DNA of 42,056 nt, taken from contig DATJGS010000018.1 in the NCBI GenBank assembly GCA_035494735.1, forward strand, positions 1 through 42,056, written 5' to 3'. Both the position numbers and the translations under genes were made by a program. Of this stretch, positions 8,270 through 18,041 are shown in pieces. The stretch's first letter is position 1. The number at the start of each line of letters is the position of its first letter. Origin of the DNA: DATJGS01 sp035494735 (GTDB taxonomy: Bacteria > Eisenbacteria > RBG-16-71-46). The notes below the pieces were generated by a model. That model searched no databases, was not told the origin of the DNA, and was given only the letters and a program-made list of their open reading frames with translations.

Positions 8270-10255
8270 TCAGCGCGCGAGACGCCGGCGCGCCTCCGCT
8301 TCGTCCTTCTCGAGCGCGGCGCTCGGGCCGCTGATCGCGCGCTCCGTCGCGAATTCCTCGAGCGCGCGCGCCGCGTCGCCGCGGCCGAGCGCCAGCTCGC
8401 CGAGGCGCTGGTGCACGACCGGCGCGTCGGGGCGCGCGGCGGCGGCTTCCTCGAGTGTGCGCGTCGCCTCGTCGGGCCGGCCGTCCAGCAGCCGGAGGCC
8501 GGCGAGCAGCACGGACGCCCGCGCGTGCCGGCGCGAGCTCGCGATCTGGCGCGCGAGTTCGCGCTCCAGCCCGGCGCGCAGCGCGGTGTCGCGCGCCGCC
8601 TGCGGGCCGAGTTCCTCCATGCGCGCATCGCCCCCCGGCACCCATTGGAACGCCAGGCGCCGCGCCGCGTCGCGGCACGCGCCGTCGCGCCGCGCGTACA
8701 GGCAGGCCACGTCGTCGCTGAACACGAGCGCGTAACTCGAGTCCGCGTCCATCACGTCGAGCAGCCGGTCGCCGGGGATGGCGGCGACGTTCGCGTCGAC
8801 GAGCGCGAGGTCGAAGTGACGGCGTTCGTCGAGGCGCCGCCACGCGTCGGGGTCCGCGAACACATAGGGGTAGAGCGCGCGGTCGTCCTCGCGACCGCTC
8901 TGATGGATGTCCATGAACGGCAGCCGGCGCCGGTCGGGCCAGAAGCGCCACAGCAGGTACCCGCCGTTGTAGTACTCGTTGAACAGCCGCCCGCCGAGAC
9001 CCTCCGCGGCCATGAAGTCGGCGGCGGCGACCGGCGTCGCCGAGAGGTCGAAGCCGATGCCGGGACGCAGATCGGGCCTCGTCCACTCCGCGGCGCCGAG
9101 CGCGAGTATGCACGCGACGGCGGCGACGGCGCGCGCCGTCGGACGGGACAGGGCGCGCGGCCGCGCGGTCGCAAACCACGTCTCGCCCACGTCGCGCGAC
9201 ACGAACGGCACGGCCGCGATCGCGAAGAACCCGGCAAAGCGCTGGGCCGTGAGCGTGAACGCGCCGAACGCGACGACCAGCACGGCCTCCGCCCAGTCGA
9301 GCCGGCGCCGCGCCACCGCGCGCCACACGGCGAGCAGGGGCCAGCCGGCGAGCAGCAGCGGCAGTCCGGTGCGCCACTCGGCGCGCACGTCGAACGGCGC
9401 GAGTTCGGCGATGGTCCGGTACAGCGGCTGGCCGCGCCAAAAGAGCGCGTATTGAAACGGCTCGGCCAGGCCGCGGGCCCCCGAGGGGTTCACGAAACAC
9501 GCGGCCGCGCCCGCAAGAAAGACGAGCAGGAGAGCGCGGAGCGAGACGCGGACGCCGTCGCGCGCAGTGGCGCCGCGCTGCGCACCCCAGGCTGCGCGCG
9601 CCGCGTCCCCGAGGTAGGCGGCGAGCACGACGAACCCGATCGTCCACGACACGTGCACGTTCGCCCACAGCCCGAGCAGCGGCGCGACGGCGAACGCGCG
9701 GCGCGGCGCTCCGCTGCGCGCGCTCTCGAGCAGCCACAGCTCGAGCGCGAGCAGGACGGAGGCGAGCGTCTCCGGTCGCACCTGCGAGCGGTGCCGCCAG
9801 GTGAGGGCGGCCAGCACCGCAATCACGAACGGCGTCACGCCGCGCGCCCCGAGGCGGCGCGCGGCGAGCACGGCGAGCGCGAACGTCGCGAGTCCGGTCA
9901 GCGCGCGCCACCCGAACAGTCCCCAGTCGCCGCCCGCCGCGTAGAACGGCCAGAGCAGCGCGCGGAACGCCCACGACGGCGTGACCGACGGCGCGCCGTA
10001 CGTCGGCCAGACCCAGACCTGGGTCGTCGGCACGTGGTGCAGCGCCCACAGCGCGCGCCCGACCGCGAGGTGCTGCCACGCGTCGGGATCGAACATGCGG
10101 AACGCGACGGAGCCGGCGACCGCGAGCGCGGCGATGGCGAGAACGCCGAGGAACGCCGGATGGGACACGGGCAGCGGCGGGAAGGGCGCCGCGCCGATGG
10201 GCCGCGCCTTCGCGGACCGCGACTCCGGCGCGCCGCCCCGTCGCGGGCGGCTCAC
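8270..10255 (-). CDS. Large polytopic membrane protein, GT-C-like architecture with C-terminal TPR segment
   Basis: The 661-residue protein has a basic N-terminus and roughly ten hydrophobic helices from about residue 34 to 420. It then has a soluble region and two or three degenerate TPR-like helical repeats over the last ~120 residues (ERELARQIASSRRHARASVL onward). The first extracytoplasmic loop has an acidic FDPDAWQHLAVG motif at about 55-66. The segment NEYYNGGYLLWRFWPD, followed by FMDIHQSGREDD, matches a recurring pattern in uncharacterised membrane proteins related to GT-C glycosyltransferases. Such enzymes use lipid-linked sugars at the outer face of the membrane. The substrate here is unknown and glycosyltransferase activity is inference. 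The start is GTG at 10255, overlapping the moeA stop (GTGA), so it is the last gene of a moaC-moeA operon. No functional link to molybdenum cofactor is evident. Confidence 0.65.
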   Translation of the reverse strand: MSRPRRGGAPESRSAKARPIGAAPFPPLPVSHPAFLGVLAIAALAVAGSVAFRMFDPDAWQHLAVGRALWALHHVPTTQVWVWPTYGAPSVTPSWAFRALLWPFYAAGGDWGLFGWRALTGLATFALAVLAARRLGARGVTPFVIAVLAALTWRHRSQVRPETLASVLLALELWLLESARSGAPRRAFAVAPLLGLWANVHVSWTIGFVVLAAYLGDAARAAWGAQRGATARDGVRVSLRALLLVFLAGAAACFVNPSGARGLAEPFQYALFWRGQPLYRTIAELAPFDVRAEWRTGLPLLLAGWPLLAVWRAVARRRLDWAEAVLVVAFGAFTLTAQRFAGFFAIAAVPFVSRDVGETWFATARPRALSRPTARAVAAVACILALGAAEWTRPDLRPGIGFDLSATPVAAADFMAAEGLGGRLFNEYYNGGYLLWRFWPDRRRLPFMDIHQSGREDDRALYPYVFADPDAWRRLDERRHFDLALVDANVAAIPGDRLLDVMDADSSYALVFSDDVACLYARRDGACRDAARRLAFQWVPGGDARMEELGPQAARDTALRAGLERELARQIASSRRHARASVLLAGLRLLDGRPDEATRTLEEAAAARPDAPVVHQRLGELALGRGDAARALEEFATERAISGPSAALEKDEAEARRRLAR

Positions 10256-11514
10256 GCGCTCGCGAACGCCGGCCAGCGCAGCACGACGGCCTCGGCCCGG
10301 TCGCCGGGCGCGAGCGCGGCGCGCGCGTCGTCGACGACGAGCAGGGCGTGGGCGCGCGATTGCGGCGTCAGGTGCCCCGAGACCTGATCGCCCGCGGCGG
10401 TCGCCCACCACGCCTCGTCGCGCCGCTCGAGCGTGACGCGCACGAAGTCGGTGCGGCCCTCGCGTGACGGCACCGCCTGCGTGCTGTGCACGATCAGCCG
10501 CGGCCGCTCCACGTCGGCGTGGCCCATGAGCGCGCGCAGCGCCGGCCGCGCCAGCATCTCGAACACGCATGCCACGGAAGCCGGATTGCCGGGCAGGCCG
10601 AAGAACAGCTTGCCGTCGGGGGCCCCGAACGCCTGCGGCCGCCCCGGCTTCATCGCGACGCGCCACAGTTCGATCGCGCCGAGATCGGCCAGGCCCTGCT
10701 TCACCGGGTCGAAGTCGCCGGCCGACACGCCGCCGATCGTGAACAGGACGTCGCAGCGCGGGAGCGCCGCGCGCACCCGCTCGACGACGAGCCGCGGCTC
10801 GTCGCGCACGCGTTCGCTGAGCGTGACCACGGCGCCGCACTCCTCGGCCAGCAGCGCGAGCATGGGGCGGTTGCTGTCGCGAATCGCGCCGGGCTTGAGC
10901 GCCTGGTCGACGTCCAGCAGCTCGTCGCCGGTCGACAGGATGCCGACGCGCGCGCGCGGGCCGACGCGCAGTCGCGCTTCGCCGAGCGCGGCGAGCAGAC
11001 CCAGGTCGTACGCCGACAGCTCGCGGCCCTCGGTCAGCGGCATCTCGCCTTCGCGCAGGTCGCGCCCCGCCGGCCGGATGTTCTCGTCGTGGCGCGCCGG
11101 GCGCGTGAAGCGCACGCGTTCCGGTGCCGCGTCGTCGAGGCGCGTGCAGTCCTCGAACGCGACGACCGCGTTCGCGCCGTCCGGCACCTGGGCGCCGGTC
11201 ATGATGCGCATGGCCTCGCCGCGCCGCACCGGCCGCGACGCGACGCGCCCGGCCGGCAGGACTTCCGAGACCGGCAGCGTGACCGGTGCGGCGGTCGTGG
11301 CGCCCGCCAGGTCCTGGGTGACGACCGCGTAGCCGTCCATCGACGCGTTGCGGAACGGCGGCAGGTCGTGCCCGGCCGGATCCGCGCGCCGGAGCGCGCG
11401 CCCGCGCGCCTCGGCGAGCGGCACGGTCTCGGGCGGCAGCGCGCGCACCGCGGCCATGACGCGGGCGCGCGCCTCGCCGAACGTCAGCGCCCTAGGGCCG
11501 GCGACGGTAGACAC
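10252..11514 (-). CDS. moeA: Molybdopterin molybdenumtransferase MoeA
   Basis: MoeA inserts molybdate into adenylylated molybdopterin, the last step of molybdenum cofactor synthesis in the cytoplasm. The 420-residue protein shows the family order: the N-terminal domain with LPPFRNASMDGYA (about 50-62), the EVLPAGRVA/RIMTGAQVPDGANAV segment (about 84-115), the MoCF-binding domain with STGDELL, IRDSNRPM and TIGGVSAGDFD (about 190-270), the MKPGRPQAFG and LPGNPASVACVFE stretches (about 285-320), and the C-terminal beta domain. The start is a GTG at 11514 that lies 23 bases inside the 3' end of moaC, so the two are translationally coupled. Length is normal (about 400-420). The terminal TGA overlaps the next gene. 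Confidence 0.95.
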   Translation of the reverse strand: MSTVAGPRALTFGEARARVMAAVRALPPETVPLAEARGRALRRADPAGHDLPPFRNASMDGYAVVTQDLAGATTAAPVTLPVSEVLPAGRVASRPVRRGEAMRIMTGAQVPDGANAVVAFEDCTRLDDAAPERVRFTRPARHDENIRPAGRDLREGEMPLTEGRELSAYDLGLLAALGEARLRVGPRARVGILSTGDELLDVDQALKPGAIRDSNRPMLALLAEECGAVVTLSERVRDEPRLVVERVRAALPRCDVLFTIGGVSAGDFDPVKQGLADLGAIELWRVAMKPGRPQAFGAPDGKLFFGLPGNPASVACVFEMLARPALRALMGHADVERPRLIVHSTQAVPSREGRTDFVRVTLERRDEAWWATAAGDQVSGHLTPQSRAHALLVVDDARAALAPGDRAEAVVLRWPAFASA

Positions 11515-11974
11515 CGCTGCGTCCTCCGCGCTTCTCCCACAACGCGATCTCGCCGAGCACCATGCCTCGGTCCACCGCCTTCAGCATGTCGTAGAGCGTG
11601 AGCGCGGCCACGGTGACGGCGGTGAGCGCCTCCATCTCGACGCCCGTTCGACCGCGCGTGCGCACGCGCGCAGCGATGGCTACCGAGGCTGGATCGTCGT
11701 CGAACGAGAACGTCAGATGCACGCCGTCGAGCGGCAGCGCGTGGGCGAGGGGAATCAGCTCGGCGGTGCGCTTGGCGGCCATCACGCCGGCGAGGTGCGC
11801 GGTCGTGAGCACGTCGCCCTTCGGCGTGCGGCCCTCGCGCAGCCGCTCCAGCGTGGCCGGGCTCATGAACACGCGACCGCGGGCTTCGGCCTGCCGCGCC
11901 GTCACGCGTTTCGCGCCCACGTCGACCATGCGCACGCGACCCGAGGCGTCGAGGTGGGAGAGCTTGCGCGGCAT
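11492..11974 (-). CDS. moaC: Cyclic pyranopterin monophosphate synthase MoaC
   Basis: MoaC converts the MoaA product to cyclic pyranopterin monophosphate, an early step of molybdenum cofactor synthesis. The 160-residue protein has the family hallmarks: MVDVGAKRVTAR near the N-terminus, AAKRTAELIPLAH (about 66-78), TGVEMEALTAVTVAALTLYD (about 109-128), then DMLKAVDRGM with the active-site lysine. The common PLCHP motif reads PLAHA here; the histidine is kept but the cysteine and proline are not. The ATG at 11974 sits only 9 bases beyond a TAATGT -10 box, so the mRNA is probably leaderless or nearly so. It overlaps moeA by 23 bases. Confidence 0.95.
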   Translation of the reverse strand: MPRKLSHLDASGRVRMVDVGAKRVTARQAEARGRVFMSPATLERLREGRTPKGDVLTTAHLAGVMAAKRTAELIPLAHALPLDGVHLTFSFDDDPASVAIAARVRTRGRTGVEMEALTAVTVAALTLYDMLKAVDRGMVLGEIALWEKRGGRSGVYRRRP

Positions 11975-11980
11975 CGTGTC

Positions 11981-12012
11981 TTGACATTAGGGAGGGCCCT
12001 CCATAGTGTCAA
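11981..12012. promoter_or_regulatory. 32-bp palindrome containing two overlapping divergent sigma70-type promoters
   Basis: The sequence is a near-perfect inverted repeat (28 of 32 positions symmetric) centred on GGAGGGCCCTCC. On the plus strand it reads TTGACA (11981-11986), a 17-base spacer, then TAGTGT (12004-12009), pointing at the gene at 12043. On the minus strand it reads TTGACA (12012-12007), 17 bases, then TAATGT (11989-11984), pointing at moaC. The -35 of each promoter lies over the -10 of the other, so one polymerase should exclude the other. The palindromic spacer could also be a dimeric repressor operator. Promoter strength and regulator are inference. Confidence 0.7.
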
Positions 12013-12042
12013 TTCGGCCTCGGCATTCGCCGGGGCATTCCC

Positions 12043-12846
12043 ATGTCCAGCCCGCCCCGACTGCGCCGCCCCGTCTCGACGCGCCACGCTTTCGCGCTCG
12101 CGTTCGACTTGAGCGTGCGGCGCGACGCGCTCCACTCGCTCATCGTGCCGCTCGTGCTGCGCGCGCCGTGGATCATCGCGCAGGCCGTGTTGCCGCCGCT
12201 CGACGAGACGGACCGGCCGGGTCACGTGCTGATGCTGCGCAGCGTCGCCCTGCTCGGCGACTTCCTCGTGCTCGTCGTGGTCGGCGCCATGCTGCGAGTG
12301 CGCGCGCGCTCGGTGTTCAACACGCCGCTGACGATGCGACCGGCGCCGGCGCTCGAGTGCTACGCGACCGGCCTGCGCCGCGTGCCGTGGCTCATGCTCA
12401 CCGAGACCGTGCGCAACGCGGCGATCGGCATCGCCACCCTGTTCCTGATCGTGCCCGGGCTGTTCCTCGGCTACCAACTCGCGTTCGCCACCGAGGACGT
12501 CGTGCTGAACCAGGCGAACCTGACGAACGCGTTCCGTCACTCGTTCCGCCTCGCGCGCAACCGTTTCGAGCGGTGGCTCGAGATGGTGGTGGTCTCGGTG
12601 CTCCTGGCGCTGGGCGCGGCATTCCTGGTGGCGTCGGCGTCGCTCGTGTGGCGCGACGTTTCGCTCGGCATCTGGGTCGCAGTGTTCAGCCTGGCGACGG
12701 TGGCGATCACGCCCGTCATCCAGTACGCGTGGACGTTCTTCTACCTGCGCCTGGTCGAGGTCGAGGAAGCGCACGACCGGCAGAGCGAGGCGCTGCCGGC
12801 GCCGCCACCGCCTCCACCGGGCGGGGAGCCGATGCTCGAGTCGTAG
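12043..12846 (+). CDS. Uncharacterised integral membrane protein
   Basis: The 267-residue protein has about five or six hydrophobic helices. Its layout resembles the membrane domain of glycerophosphodiester phosphodiesterase-like and DUF975-like proteins: a short amphipathic start (STRHAFALAFDLSVRRDALHS), long helices around residues 60-90, then FLIVPGLFLGYQLAFATEDV (about 131-150) followed by an RHSFRLARNRFERWLE stretch that matches the 'A--RS--L----' pattern of that group. No catalytic motif is visible. The C-terminus is a Pro-rich tail (PAPPPPPPGGEP). The ATG at 12043 is about 27 bases downstream of the predicted transcription start from the palindromic promoter. It is divergent from moaC and may be co-regulated with it. 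Function unknown. Confidence 0.7.
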   Translation: MSSPPRLRRPVSTRHAFALAFDLSVRRDALHSLIVPLVLRAPWIIAQAVLPPLDETDRPGHVLMLRSVALLGDFLVLVVVGAMLRVRARSVFNTPLTMRPAPALECYATGLRRVPWLMLTETVRNAAIGIATLFLIVPGLFLGYQLAFATEDVVLNQANLTNAFRHSFRLARNRFERWLEMVVVSVLLALGAAFLVASASLVWRDVSLGIWVAVFSLATVAITPVIQYAWTFFYLRLVEVEEAHDRQSEALPAPPPPPPGGEPMLES

Positions 12847-12988
12847 GCGGAGCGCGACGTCCAGCACGGGAAACGAGCGCGCCCGTGCTCGTCCCCGAGC
12901 CGAGCCGCCTTGACCGCGCGGGCCCAGCGTGGCAATTTGAAACGGTTCGACGCGCCGAAGCTCCTCTACTGACTCACGCGGGCTCTCC

Positions 12989-14064
<1,076 letters not shown>

Positions 14065-14068
<4 letters not shown>

Positions 14069-15276
14069 CGCCCTCGACCGGTTCCGAGCGCCTGTACTAC
14101 GACGACGCGTACACGACGCGCTTCGCGGCGCGCGTGCGCGAGGTCGGCGCGTTCGCCGGGCGGCCGGCCCTCGAGCTGGAGCGAACGTACTTCTACCCCG
14201 AGAGCGGAGGGCAGCAGGCCGACCGTGGCTCCCTGGGCGCGAGCCCGGTGCTCGACGTGCAGTCCGACGACGACGGCCGCGTGTGGCACGTCGTGGAGTC
14301 GGCGGGCGCGGCGGCGGGCGAGGCTCTGGAAGGGACGATCGACTGGGAGCGGCGCTTCGACGCCATGCAGCAGCACACCGGCCAGCACGTGCTGTCGGCC
14401 GCGTTCGAGCGCGTACTGGACGCGGCGACGTTGTCGTCGACGCTGGGCGACGAGCGCAGCGTCATCGAAGTGGCGCGCGGCGACATGGACTGGCGCACGC
14501 TGGAGCGCGTCGAGGAGGCCGCGAATCGCGTCGTGTGGGAGGACCGCCCGATCGCGCTGCACTGGGTCGACGACGAAGGCGTGAAACGCTTCCGCCTGCG
14601 CAAGCCCCCGGCGGTGAGCGGTCGCATCCGCATCGTCGAAGTGCCGGACTGGGACGTCTCGGCGTGCGGCGGCACGCACACGCGGCGCACCGGGGAAGTG
14701 GGCGTGATCAAGGTCGTGCGCTGGGAGCGCGTGCGCGGCAACCTGCGCTTCGAGTTCCTGTGCGGGGCGCGCGCGCTGCGCGATCACGCTTGGCGCACCG
14801 AGGCGCTGCTCGAGGCCGCGAAGCGACGCACGCTCAAGGATCGTGATCTCATCGCGCACCTCGAGCGCGCGGCCGCCGAGCGTGACACGCTGGAGCGCCG
14901 CGTGCGCGAGCTGAGCGGCGTGCTGGCCGTGGCCGAGGCGAAGGAGCGCGTGGGCGATCCGCCGCGCGGCGTCGCGGCGTTCCTCGAGTCGCGCCCGCGT
15001 GACGAGGCGCGGCTGCTCGCGCTCAAGTGCCTGGAGGCCGGAGCGCCGTGGGTCGTGATCGGCGTGGCCGCGCCCGAGCCGGTCGTGATCGCGGGTCGCG
15101 CCAAGGCCGGCGCCGGCGATCTCAAGACGCTCGTGCCCGACCTGCTGGCGCGCACGCACGGCAAGGGCGGGGGCTCGCCGGACTTCGTGCAGGCCTCGGC
15201 GGCCGACGCCGCCGCGGCGCGCGACGCGTTCGCGTGGGCGTCCGGCGAAGTGCCGCGCCGGGTGGAAGCGCCGTGA
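14065..15276 (+). CDS. Alanyl-tRNA editing protein, AlaX long form with DHHA1 domain
   Basis: The 403-residue protein is a free-standing homologue of the editing half of alanyl-tRNA synthetase, expected to hydrolyse Ser- or Gly-mischarged tRNA-Ala. The zinc/active-site ligands are complete: His104 and His108 in HTGQHVLS, Cys201 and His205 in CGGTHTRRTGE. An N-terminal beta-barrel (LELERTYFYPESGGQQADRG) precedes the editing domain. A coiled-coil stretch (about 250-300) follows, and the C-terminal ~100 residues are a DHHA1 domain ending in GKGGGSPDFVQASAADA. No aminoacylation domain is present. The ATG at 14065 overlaps the sigma-54 activator stop and is preferred over upstream in-frame starts that would run into that gene. 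Confidence 0.9.
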
Positions 15277-16712
15277 GCGGCCGCCCGGGCCTCGCGCGCG
15301 GCGGCGCCCTCGCGGCCGCGCTCGCGGTCGTCGTGCTGGGTCTCGGCCCGGGGACGCGGCTCGACGCCGCCGACAGCCGCCCCCACAAGGCGACCGCGAG
15401 TTCGCTGCCGAGCGCGACGTGGAGCGAGGCGTTCGCCGGGGACACCGACTCGGTGCTGTTCCTCGCGGCGGACGGTGGCGTGTGGCGCGCCCCGTTCGAC
15501 CTCTCGAGCCGCGACACGGCCTGGCAGGCGCCCGGGCACGAGCACGTCGTGCGCCTGGTCGTGAGCCCGGACGGACGCCGCGCGGCGTGGCTGGCGCGCG
15601 ATCAGGACCAGGACAGCACGTCGCTGTGGCTCGCGGATTTCGGGCCGAACGGTCATGCGCCCGAACTGCAGGCGCGTTACGAAGGCCTGCGCCCGACGCG
15701 CTACAACTCGCACATCTTCGAGTCCGACCAGCCGACGACGAACGATCCGGTGATCCGCGGCGCGCGCCTCGTCTCGCCGTCGATCATGCAGCTGCGGCGC
15801 ACGTGCAACCCGATCGCCTGGTCGGCGCGCGGCGAGGCGCTCGTGTACGGCGACGGCGACGGAACGGTGCAGGCCATGCCCGACGGCTCGGGCGTGCTGC
15901 GCCTCAGCCACGCCGTGCCCATTTCGCTGTCGTCGCTCGAGCCGGCGCCGCTCATGCTCATGAACGCGGTCGTGCCGGTCGAGCGCCACACCGAGGAGGA
16001 CTGGCTGCTCGGCTACACGGCACGGGGCAGCTGGCGGCTCTACGGCGCGGGCGGGCTGACCGCGAACAAGCGCTTGGCGTCGAGCGTGACGCGCGTGTGG
16101 TGGATCGACGGCCACCGCGTGCTCGCGGTGCGCAGCGACGACGCCGCGGTGCACGCCGAGATCGAAGCCGACGGCGCGATCCTGTGGATCGGCGCGGTGC
16201 CCAGGCAGGACGCGCTGTGGTGGGTCTCGGACCGCGACGTGTTCCGCCACGCGGCGGACGGCGAGCGCCGCGAGATGCACGCGTCGACGTCGATCGCGGC
16301 CATGCTCGAGGCGCTGGGCAAGCCCGCCGTGGCGGCGGTGACGAAGGACAGCCTGCTGTGGCTGGCGCCTCCCGATTCGGGCGCGGCCGGCCTGCCGCTG
16401 CCGCCGTTCGTGCCGGACCAGCTCGTCGTCGGCCGCGACGGAGACGTGCTCGTCGCGCGCCAGGGGAGCGGCCTGCACCACACGCTGCAGCTCGCGCTGT
16501 GCCCGCGCGGCGCGCGCGAGTTCGCGGTGCTCGACGCGCCGTATCCGGGAGACGCCGTGCTCGCGGCGGCGCCCGGCGCGGCGCACGCGCTCGTCGTCGC
16601 GGCGGCGCCGCGCACGCCCACGGCCATCGCGGTCCTGGATTTTGCTTCGCGGAAGTGGGCCGAGGTCCAGAACCCGGGCGTGATCGGCTGGGAGCCGCTC
16701 GTCGCCCGCTGA
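15273..16712 (+). CDS. Secreted propeller-like protein of unknown function
   Basis: The 479-residue protein starts at GTG 15273 inside the preceding stop (GTGA). It has an N-terminal signal peptide: Arg-rich start, hydrophobic core about residues 11-26, and a likely cleavage near DAA|DS at about 33. The mature part is made of repeated short blocks such as VLFLAADGGVWRAPFD, RLVVSPDGRRAAWLARD and ALVYGDGDGTVQAMPDG, the look of beta-propeller (WD/TolB-like) blades. No enzymatic motif is apparent. It is the last of three coupled genes with the sigma-54 activator and AlaX. It ends 9 bases from a convergent helicase gene. Beta-propeller fold is inference from the pattern; function unknown. Confidence 0.6.
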   Translation: MSGRPGLARGGALAAALAVVVLGLGPGTRLDAADSRPHKATASSLPSATWSEAFAGDTDSVLFLAADGGVWRAPFDLSSRDTAWQAPGHEHVVRLVVSPDGRRAAWLARDQDQDSTSLWLADFGPNGHAPELQARYEGLRPTRYNSHIFESDQPTTNDPVIRGARLVSPSIMQLRRTCNPIAWSARGEALVYGDGDGTVQAMPDGSGVLRLSHAVPISLSSLEPAPLMLMNAVVPVERHTEEDWLLGYTARGSWRLYGAGGLTANKRLASSVTRVWWIDGHRVLAVRSDDAAVHAEIEADGAILWIGAVPRQDALWWVSDRDVFRHAADGERREMHASTSIAAMLEALGKPAVAAVTKDSLLWLAPPDSGAAGLPLPPFVPDQLVVGRDGDVLVARQGSGLHHTLQLALCPRGAREFAVLDAPYPGDAVLAAAPGAAHALVVAAAPRTPTAIAVLDFASRKWAEVQNPGVIGWEPLVAR

Positions 16713-16721
16713 CGCCGTGCG

Positions 16722-18038
16722 TTACATCCGGCGGCGGCGGCGGCCTTCGTCCGGCTTCGGGCGCCGGCCGTGCATGGGCTCGCTGGGCGCGGCCGGGCGT
16801 GGCGCCGGCGCGCGTCCCCGTTCACCGCGCTCGCCGCGCTCGCCGCGTTCGCCGCGCTCGAAGCGATCGCCGCGGCTGCCGGCCGGCTCCGGCGTCGGGC
16901 GGCGGTGGTAGTCGAAGTCGGGCAGCGTGACGCGCGGGATGGCGCGTCCCAGGAAGCGCTCGATCGCCGTCAGGTCCTTCTGCTCCTCGGGGCCCATCAG
17001 CGTGAACGCGTCGCCGACGGCGTCCACGCGCCCGGTGCGGCCGATGCGGTGCACGTAGTCTTCCGGCGAGTGCGGCACGTCGAAGTTGATGACGTGCGAG
17101 ATGCCGTCGACGTCGATGCCGCGTGACGCGATGTCGGTCGCGACCAGCACCTGGATGCGCCCGCGCTTCAGGTCGCGCAGCGCGCGCTCGCGCTGACTCT
17201 GCGTGCGGTTGCCGTGGAGCGGCGCGACGGTGTGCCCGCGGCGCTGCAGCTGGCGTGCCAGGCGGTCGGCGCCGTGTTTGGTGCGCGTGAACACGATGGC
17301 GCTGCCGACTTCGTCCTGGCCGAGCATGAGGTCGAGCAGATCGGTCTTGAGCGCGCGCGGCACCGGGTACACGGCCTGGGTGATGCCGGCGGCCGGGCGC
17401 GACGGCGGCGCGAGGTCGAGCCGCCGCGGATCGGTGAGCGCGTCCTTCGCGACCTTGTTGAGATCCGGCGGCATGGTCGCCGAGAACAGCAGCGTCTGCC
17501 GCTTCTTCGGCAGCAGTCTCAGGATGCGTCCGAGGTCGGGCGCGAAGCCCATGTCGACCATGCGGTCCGCTTCGTCGAGCACCAGGTACTGGATGTCCTC
17601 GAGGCTCACGCTCTGCCGGCCGTGCAGGTCGAGCAGCCGGCCCGGCGTCGCCACCAGCAGGTCGACGCCCTCCTGGCGCAGCATGCGCTCCTGCGGACCG
17701 ATCGGAACGCCGCCGTACACCACGCCGACGCGCAGCCCGGTGAAGCGCGCGTAGTCGCGCGCGTTCGTCTCGACCTGGGCGGCGAGCTCGCGCGTGGGGG
17801 TGAGGATCAGCGTGCGCAGCCACGGTGGGCCGTCGAGCATGCGCGCGAGCAGCGGCAGCAGGAACGCGGCGGTCTTGCCGGTGCCGGTCTGCGCGGCGCC
17901 GATCAGGTCGTGGCCTTCGAGAATGATGGGAATGGCCTTCTGCTGGATCGGCGTCGGCTGCTGGTAGCCGGCCGCACGCACGCCGCGGAGAACGGAAGGA
18001 GGCAGGCCGAGCGAGGCGAAAGGCACGGAGGTCGGCAC
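16722..18038 (-). CDS. DEAD-box RNA helicase, RhlE-like
   Basis: The 438-residue ATP-dependent RNA helicase has all canonical motifs: Q motif (FASLGLPPSVLRGV to QPTPIQ), motif I AQTGTGKT (about 49-56), PTRELA, TPGR, motif II DEAD in VLDEADRMVDMGF, motif III SAT, motif IV IVFTRTKH, motif V ATDIASRGIDVDG, and motif VI HRIGRTGR. The C-terminus is a short Arg/Gly-rich tail with tandem GER repeats, typical of RNA-binding tails in RhlE/CsdA-type enzymes involved in ribosome assembly or RNA decay. The start is GTG at 18038, three bases after the stop of a second, diverged DEAD-box gene. A GTG four codons in would match the paralogue's start and is an alternative. Confidence 0.93.
   Translation of the reverse strand: MPTSVPFASLGLPPSVLRGVRAAGYQQPTPIQQKAIPIILEGHDLIGAAQTGTGKTAAFLLPLLARMLDGPPWLRTLILTPTRELAAQVETNARDYARFTGLRVGVVYGGVPIGPQERMLRQEGVDLLVATPGRLLDLHGRQSVSLEDIQYLVLDEADRMVDMGFAPDLGRILRLLPKKRQTLLFSATMPPDLNKVAKDALTDPRRLDLAPPSRPAAGITQAVYPVPRALKTDLLDLMLGQDEVGSAIVFTRTKHGADRLARQLQRRGHTVAPLHGNRTQSQRERALRDLKRGRIQVLVATDIASRGIDVDGISHVINFDVPHSPEDYVHRIGRTGRVDAVGDAFTLMGPEEQKDLTAIERFLGRAIPRVTLPDFDYHRRPTPEPAGSRGDRFERGERGERGERGERGRAPAPRPAAPSEPMHGRRPKPDEGRRRRRM
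16821..16860 (-). repeat. 9-base tandem repeat encoding Gly-Glu-Arg units
   Basis: About four copies of a 9-base unit (CTCGCCGCG with C/T variants on the plus strand) lie within the helicase gene and encode the repeated GER tripeptide of its C-terminal tail. Copy number may vary between strains by slippage. Confidence 0.85.
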
Positions 18039-18041
18039 TCG

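Noticed and set aside
10256..10840. Extension of the GT-C-like protein to an upstream start within moeA
   Set aside because: The added sequence is Arg/Ala-rich shadow of moeA. The GTG at 10255 overlaps the moeA stop as at other junctions here, and the first helix begins shortly after.
12929..12950. Possible sigma-54 promoter (TGGCAATTTGAAACG) before the sigma-54 activator
   Set aside because: It has GG but no GC at the required 10-base spacing, so it fails the -24/-12 rule.
16821..16860. Short tandem repeat considered as a CRISPR-like array
   Set aside because: The 9-base units are contiguous without spacers and encode the helicase tail.
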